From positions 23,607,030 through 23,671,029 of the forward strand of contig OZ022586.1 of the NCBI GenBank assembly GCA_963669155.1: a stretch of 64,000 nucleotides of DNA, written 5' to 3'. Position numbers and translations under genes: made by a program. Positions within the stretch are counted from its first letter, which is position 1; every line of letters starts with the position of its first letter. The notes beneath the pieces are model-generated. The model searched no databases and had not been told where the DNA came from. It saw only the letters and a program-made list of their open reading frames with translations. The stretch comes from Arbacia lixula (lineage: Eukaryota > Echinodermata > Echinoidea > Arbacioida > Arbaciidae). Positions 60,067 to 64,000 of this stretch are shown here, piece by piece.

Positions 60067-60085
60067 CGTACTTTGAAACACTGCA
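60067..60085 (-). pseudogene. WSC exon end only
   Basis: CAGTGTTTCAAAGTACGTAA on the minus strand is the last codons and donor of the WSC exon. It is aligned with the exon end of copy 1 (49.02 kb) by its downstream flank, but nothing of the rest of the exon is attached. Confidence 0.6.
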
Positions 60086-60303
60086 AGATTATAAACTAGC
60101 TGATGCTTGTTGGTCTACTGTGCATAAAATGCTAACGTATCCCGAAATGTGATTTTAATGTGTGTTTGTATTACTTTCAAAATTTACCCTTCTCAGAACA
60201 CGTAAACAATATTGATGTTTTAAATTAATAGCAGCTACAATGACTGTGTACAATGTGAACACAAAAAAAGTAAGGCTATCGCAGTATTTCAAAGTGCTAT
60301 TTT

Positions 60304-60452
60304 AATACTGCGATGTGACCAGTTCTACCACATGAGCTATAAAGGATGTCTCCTTTACGTTCACTCTGGTAATCAGCATCACCCTTCATCGCTGCCCCGA
60401 GCCGACTGTAGTCTGCTCCTGCGACACCGCAGAAGCATTCATCCCCATCCTC
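60304..60452 (-). pseudogene. Partial WSC exon duplicate (near)
   Basis: The minus-strand translation gives CFCGVAGADYSRLGAAMKG, then YSSCGRTGHIAVLK and a stop. The 5' half is missing, CGG has become CGR and the donor is gone. At 60277-60300 a short copy of the exon end also lies in the opposite orientation. Confidence 0.75.
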
Positions 60453-60550
60453 CACTTTCATGACGATAACAGTAATTTGTTTTTAAAGTAGTATAGAAAT
60501 AAAATCTTGTACACCACTTTAAACAAATGTTGGTTTATAAAGATTTAAAT

Positions 60551-60858
60551 TTACGCACTTTGAAATACTGCGATGTGACCAGTTCCGCCACATGAGCTAT
60601 ATGTGTTCCCTGCACATTGAGCCTGACAATCCCGGTCACCATTGTTCGCTGTCCCGAGCCGACTGTAGTCTGCTCCTGCGACACCGCAGTAGCATTGCTC
60701 CTCGTACTCCACTCCAGCATAGACGTAGTCAGCAGTGATGGACTCATTGCAGTGGGTGATGCATCTATCGATTGTCATAGTGCTATCCATTGTCAGTGGA
60801 TCACCGGGTAGCACGCGATCGTTCGTTGCATCTATGTAGCATCCGAGGTAAGTGTCGT
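60551..60858 (-). CDS. Gene 2: WSC domain exon
   Basis: The acceptor attttgcag lies above 60858. It reads DDTYLGCYIDATNDRVLPGD, CITHCNESITADYVYAGVEY, CYCGVAGADYSRLG, AGNTYSSCGGTGHIAVFQ. The donor (CAAA then gtgcgt, exon end 60559) precedes an in-frame TAA at 60551. Splicing to the stalk exon gives AVFQ-I-PESSQ. Confidence 0.88.
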
Positions 60859-61265
60859 CTGCAAAATGAAAACAGAACGATGATCAGCCCGCATGGAGGA
60901 AGACATTCGTTCTCGTAATACATAACTGAAATGAATGTTAAGTACTGTTTCATTAAGCATTACTACATAACCAATTATTGACCTCAAAGAAACACAAGCT
61001 CTGTGTTGTTATATATAACACTGCCAAAAACCCATGTTTGTATGCTTTACTTTGAATGCATGTGGATTGTTTTTTTTTTACGTATATGTTAAAGATATGG
61101 TCAATAAGTCATGCCCTTCCTGAAGCTCATGCTTGAATAGATATGGGCGAGTGGATGGTCGGATGGTCAGGGTGATGATGGGGTGCAGGGGTGTGTATGG
61201 CCTGGGAATGAGGATAGGGATAGGCTTGACAAATATATTCAACATAAAATTATGAACCTTCTTAC

Positions 61266-61343
61266 CGTAACAAGCTGCTGCTCCGATCATGTCAGGTGAC
61301 GAACAAAAATGCAATAATCCACAATCGCTGATAGAGGTGTGAT
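61266..61343 (-). CDS. Gene 2: SRCR domain, second exon
   Basis: The acceptor cctcaacag lies above 61343 and the donor gtaaga below 61266. It reads NHTSISDCGLLHFCSSPD, ending AAACY. It is one codon longer than the gene 1 copy, by LLHF in place of LSS. NHT adds a possible N-glycosylation site absent from gene 1 (GHT). Confidence 0.88.
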
Positions 61344-61661
61344 CTGTTGAGGATGCAGAATTAAGACTGTGTAGGAAAATATAACAAATTTTAACGCAAG
61401 AACGATGATATCACATATCTGACAACATATTTTGTTATTCTGCAAACCTATGCATATTGACCATAGCAGAATTTAATTAAAGTGATAGGAAGATATAGAC
61501 ATAGCTGTTGCAGTATGTAAATGGATGTCTTTCTCTTGACTACATTTCTCAGACCAAATAAGGGGAAGGGTAAGGTTGATTTTTTACGAGATGATAGTAG
61601 GAATGATGGTTGGAATGACGGCAATATCTTGAAGGACATGCACAAATGGTATTCTACGTAC

Positions 61662-61880
61662 TTTCCTGGCATTGGAGAAATGTGGTTGGTTGACCAAGGT
61701 CACTGCCGAAAGGTGAGTTAGTAATGGCCCTGTTAGTTCCATAGGCTCCAATGTGTTCACAGACAAGTCTAGCATCATGGAAACCAAAGTTGACCCCACA
61801 CGTCGTCTGCCACGTGACATTATCTGTGGTGTACTCTACGGTGCCTTCATAGCCTGACGGGCCGTTCACAAGGCGGACGT
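61662..61880 (-). CDS. Gene 2: SRCR domain, first exon
   Basis: The acceptor tttgtcccag lies above 61880 and the donor gtacgt below 61662. It reads DVRLVNGPSGYEGTVEYTT, then WQTTCGVNFGFHDARLVC and SPFGSDLGQPTTFLQCQE. Same length as gene 1 with few substitutions (P/V, D/H, D/N, A/G), so the duplication is recent to moderate. Confidence 0.92.
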
Positions 61881-62220
61881 CTGGGACAAAAACAACAATT
61901 TGCATTAGACATCACTGATCATTCTTAATTATGCAGTTCCTACCAGCAGGATATTCAGCGTATTGAGAGGAAGCAAACGCTCTGGTTCTTCGTAATCTCC
62001 ATCTCTCCATAAATCTGATTTTTCTTGTCAAACTGTGTAGTACCTTCTTATTTACCCCACCATGTCTCTCTTCTTACAACGTCACCTAGCAATGTATTCG
62101 AGCCGAAGGGACTAGCAGAAGCTCAACATTGCAACACACATATTTTGACTATTTTGAACATCCAGTTTACTAAAGGATAGGATTCAGGATAGAACGACAT
62201 AGTTGTATTTGAAAACCTAC

Positions 62221-62290
62221 CTATGATCATACCACCAGATGGCAATGCGTTGTAGGTAATGAAGAGGAAGACGAGCCAAGCTTGAAACAT
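62221..62290 (-). CDS. Gene 2: signal peptide exon and start codon
   Basis: ATG at 62290, MFQAWLVFLFITYNALPSGG then MI, phase-1 donor gtaggt. It is three codons shorter than gene 1 because IHV is absent before the donor. Confidence 0.85.
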
Positions 62291-62527
62291 CCTTGTGTGT
62301 TTAGCGACTTAGTTCTGTGATACGTTACATATGAGCCTCCAGTCAGCTGGGCCGCTGCAGATGGTAGTAGGTGTCTGCTAACAAAAAATGACAGCTTGCT
62401 CTAGCTAATACCGATTTGCTCATTGCTGGGTGTTTTGCATCAAGAGACTTGCTCTTAGAATTCACTCTACGATCTACACCTACACATCGATGAGCCTGCA
62501 TTATTGGACTAGCAAAAAAACAGGTTC

Positions 62528-62537
62528 AATATATAAT
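62528..62537 (-). promoter_or_regulatory. Possible TATA box of gene 2
   Basis: ATTATATATT on the minus strand at the place matching the gene 1 candidate (50998-51006), about 240 bp above the start codon. Confidence 0.35.
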
Positions 62538-63027
62538 CACACCACGGTAAAACCTGCTTAAAGTTGCCATGTTCGTTGCTGTTTTCGCTGATACCTGTGA
62601 CTGATATGTCCTTGGCACGAATAGATAGTGACGCATCATAAAACGTTATACAATATTCATGGCACTAGGAAAGGTGTGACCAGTCGTACCACTGAAGGAT
62701 AAAATGAGACTCCAAGTACATAAATCAAAGTCACACAAGTATTCCACTGTATGACCTGACTTGCAGCAACACATGGGATTGAATTATACCTGTTTACCTT
62801 ATCTTTTTTCGATGCGTCGCTATATTTACAGTACAGTACACGCACACAGCGAGCAAGAATCATAACGCATATTACACTAAGTTATTTCTTTACATGCTTG
62901 CCGAACAGATCTGTACTGGTTGGAAAGAAAAGCACAATGGGTGTGTGGAGTTTAGGTTTGAGCGGGTATTGTGGATATTATGTACATACTGGCATTGGAA
63001 TACAGCGAGCGAAATAGTGAGAAAAAG

Positions 63028-63139
63028 GAGAGAGAGAAAGAGAGAGAGAGAGGAAGAGAGAGAGAGAGAGAAAGAGAGACGAGAAAGAGGAGTGAGAGGG
63101 GAGAGAGGGCGTCCGAAAAAGAAAGGGGGGGGGGGGGGG
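63028..63139. repeat. GA microsatellite and poly-G run
   Basis: Counterpart of 51484-51580, longer and more interrupted. Confidence 0.85.
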
Positions 63140-64000
63140 CAGAGAAATGAGTAGGAGTAGCGTTGCCGTTACTGAAACAGCCTAGAATTGACAAATGTTA
63201 CAAGGGTGTATTTCTATATCCATACCGTAAATAGAATCTATACAATCTGTACAGCGCACACATATCGTTTAGTGGATTGTTGGAAACACAATTATTACTT
63301 CTTTTTTTTTTATCATGGATCAAGTACAAATGTATTAATTTAAAATGAATTGAAAATGTGATTGAAATGGATATTAATGAAGATAAATATTCTTAAAAAA
63401 TAAAGATAAAAATACTTCCGCTGTCGCTGCTCCTAGCTACTATTACTCATGCGGTTCCCAGCAATAAATGTGTATCGTCTTTTGACAGATGCAAATGAAA
63501 TTAAATGATATACCATATCCTTTTTGTACTGTCTATCAAGACGCTGTATTGAGTTCTGCATGTTCTTCCTACGAATCAGTCCATAATCAGTTCAATACTG
63601 ATCAGCCTCTTGGAGGGTATTCACAAAATAAAATAAGCACAATCCGTCACCAACCTACATGAGGTAGATGGTATAGCTCTCCGAACTACGCCTTAACATA
63701 CACCGGCTCGCATTGCTAACATGTATTTTCTCTACCTTCATTCGAAGATTTTTAAGTGAAAATTGGTACCAGTTGTTATGGTAGTTGTTATGTTATTGCT
63801 GTTATCTACTCCTGCACTGGCCTGGGTACAAGTGGACAATTCATCATCACATAACGTTATCCAATGATGGTAAAAGTATGGCCAGTTATTACGTACCCAT
63901 TGACTGAGTGATCGGGAGAGACGCCAAGTATAACACACCGCACCCTAATGGTCTATTATACATGTCTAGTTCCTCCTTTTCGATAACTGATTTGTATTAC

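Larger units (their letters stand above)
55885..62290 (-). other. Gene 2 model: SRCR-WSC-mucin stalk-TM receptor with tyrosine tail
   Basis: Nine exons join in frame: signal peptide, SRCR a and b, WSC, two Thr/Ser-rich exons, a Cys-rich exon, the transmembrane exon and the cytoplasmic exon. The product is about 390 residues, a type I membrane protein. Every splice site has AG and GT in the right phase (phase 1 up to the helix, phase 2 into the tail). The front four exons are near copies of gene 1; the stalk, helix and tail are unrelated to gene 1. Four tyrosine motifs in the tail suggest phosphorylation-dependent signalling. SRCR receptors are greatly expanded in sea urchin immune cells, so a recognition role is plausible, but this is inference. 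Confidence 0.8.
59905..64000. repeat. Segmental duplication, copy 2 (continues beyond window)
   Basis: Counterpart of 48855-53140. At 63.90 kb the unique string ATCGGGAGAGACGCCAAG matches 53.02 kb. The offset between copies shifts from about 11.5 kb to 10.9 kb because of the extra block in copy 1. Confidence 0.85.

Overview
This window looks like nuclear DNA of a marine deuterostome, most likely an echinoderm and plausibly a sea urchin. The DNA is AT-rich, genes are split by introns, CA/GA/AT microsatellites are frequent, decayed LINEs are present, and the domain set is hyalin-type HYR repeats, group A SRCR, WSC, EGF and SEA. The species call is inference; a hemichordate or amphioxus is not excluded. 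All recognisable host exons lie on the minus strand, so genes read from high to low coordinates.

Gene 1 (about 50,760 down to 7,097) is a giant type I membrane protein: signal peptide, SRCR (two exons), WSC, 40 intact HYR exons, EGF, SEA (two exons), calcium-binding-type EGF and a transmembrane exon. Almost every exon is phase 1-1 and therefore freely duplicable. The HYR exons fall into classes A (83 codons, 16 copies), B (84 codons, 15), C (83 codons, 8) and a single D (81 codons). They total about 3,333 residues and sit in a nested tandem array of 2.83-kb short units, 4.73-kb long units and a 7.56-kb doublet repeated nearly perfectly. Seven copies of one conserved truncated B exon are embedded in it. 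The cytoplasmic end is unresolved: a candidate tail exon lies at 6.6-6.8 kb, and an unrecognised 155-codon terminal exon at 693-1159 may belong to this gene or to a neighbour.

Gene 2 (62,290 down to 55,885) starts with a near-duplicate of the gene 1 front end (signal peptide, SRCR, WSC). It then continues into two Thr/Ser-rich stalk exons, a small Cys-rich exon, a transmembrane helix and a tail with four tyrosine motifs (YTDL, YQDL, YVNQ, YEDI). The duplicated front module includes its upstream DNA (48.9-53.1 kb and 59.9-64.0 kb, running off the window). Two adjacent receptors thus share one ligand-binding head, attached in one case to a huge adhesive HYR stalk with a SEA domain and in the other to a short signalling stub. 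This gene pair is the best candidate here for an undescribed recognition or adhesion system.

The rest is mobile and repetitive DNA: an RTE-like LINE in the EGF-TM intron (7.8-10.3 kb), an RTE 3' fragment at the array edge (43.9-44.5 kb), two CR1/L2-type fragments (3.8-4.5 kb and 52.0-52.4 kb), a tRNA-derived SINE whose tail resembles the L2-type LINE (11.2-11.5 kb), a TTAA-flanked MITE (15.07-15.53 kb), a long hairpin (44.54-44.65 kb), two decayed tandem repeats and many microsatellites. I found no rRNA, tRNA gene, CRISPR array, or recognisable retroviral or Polinton element.
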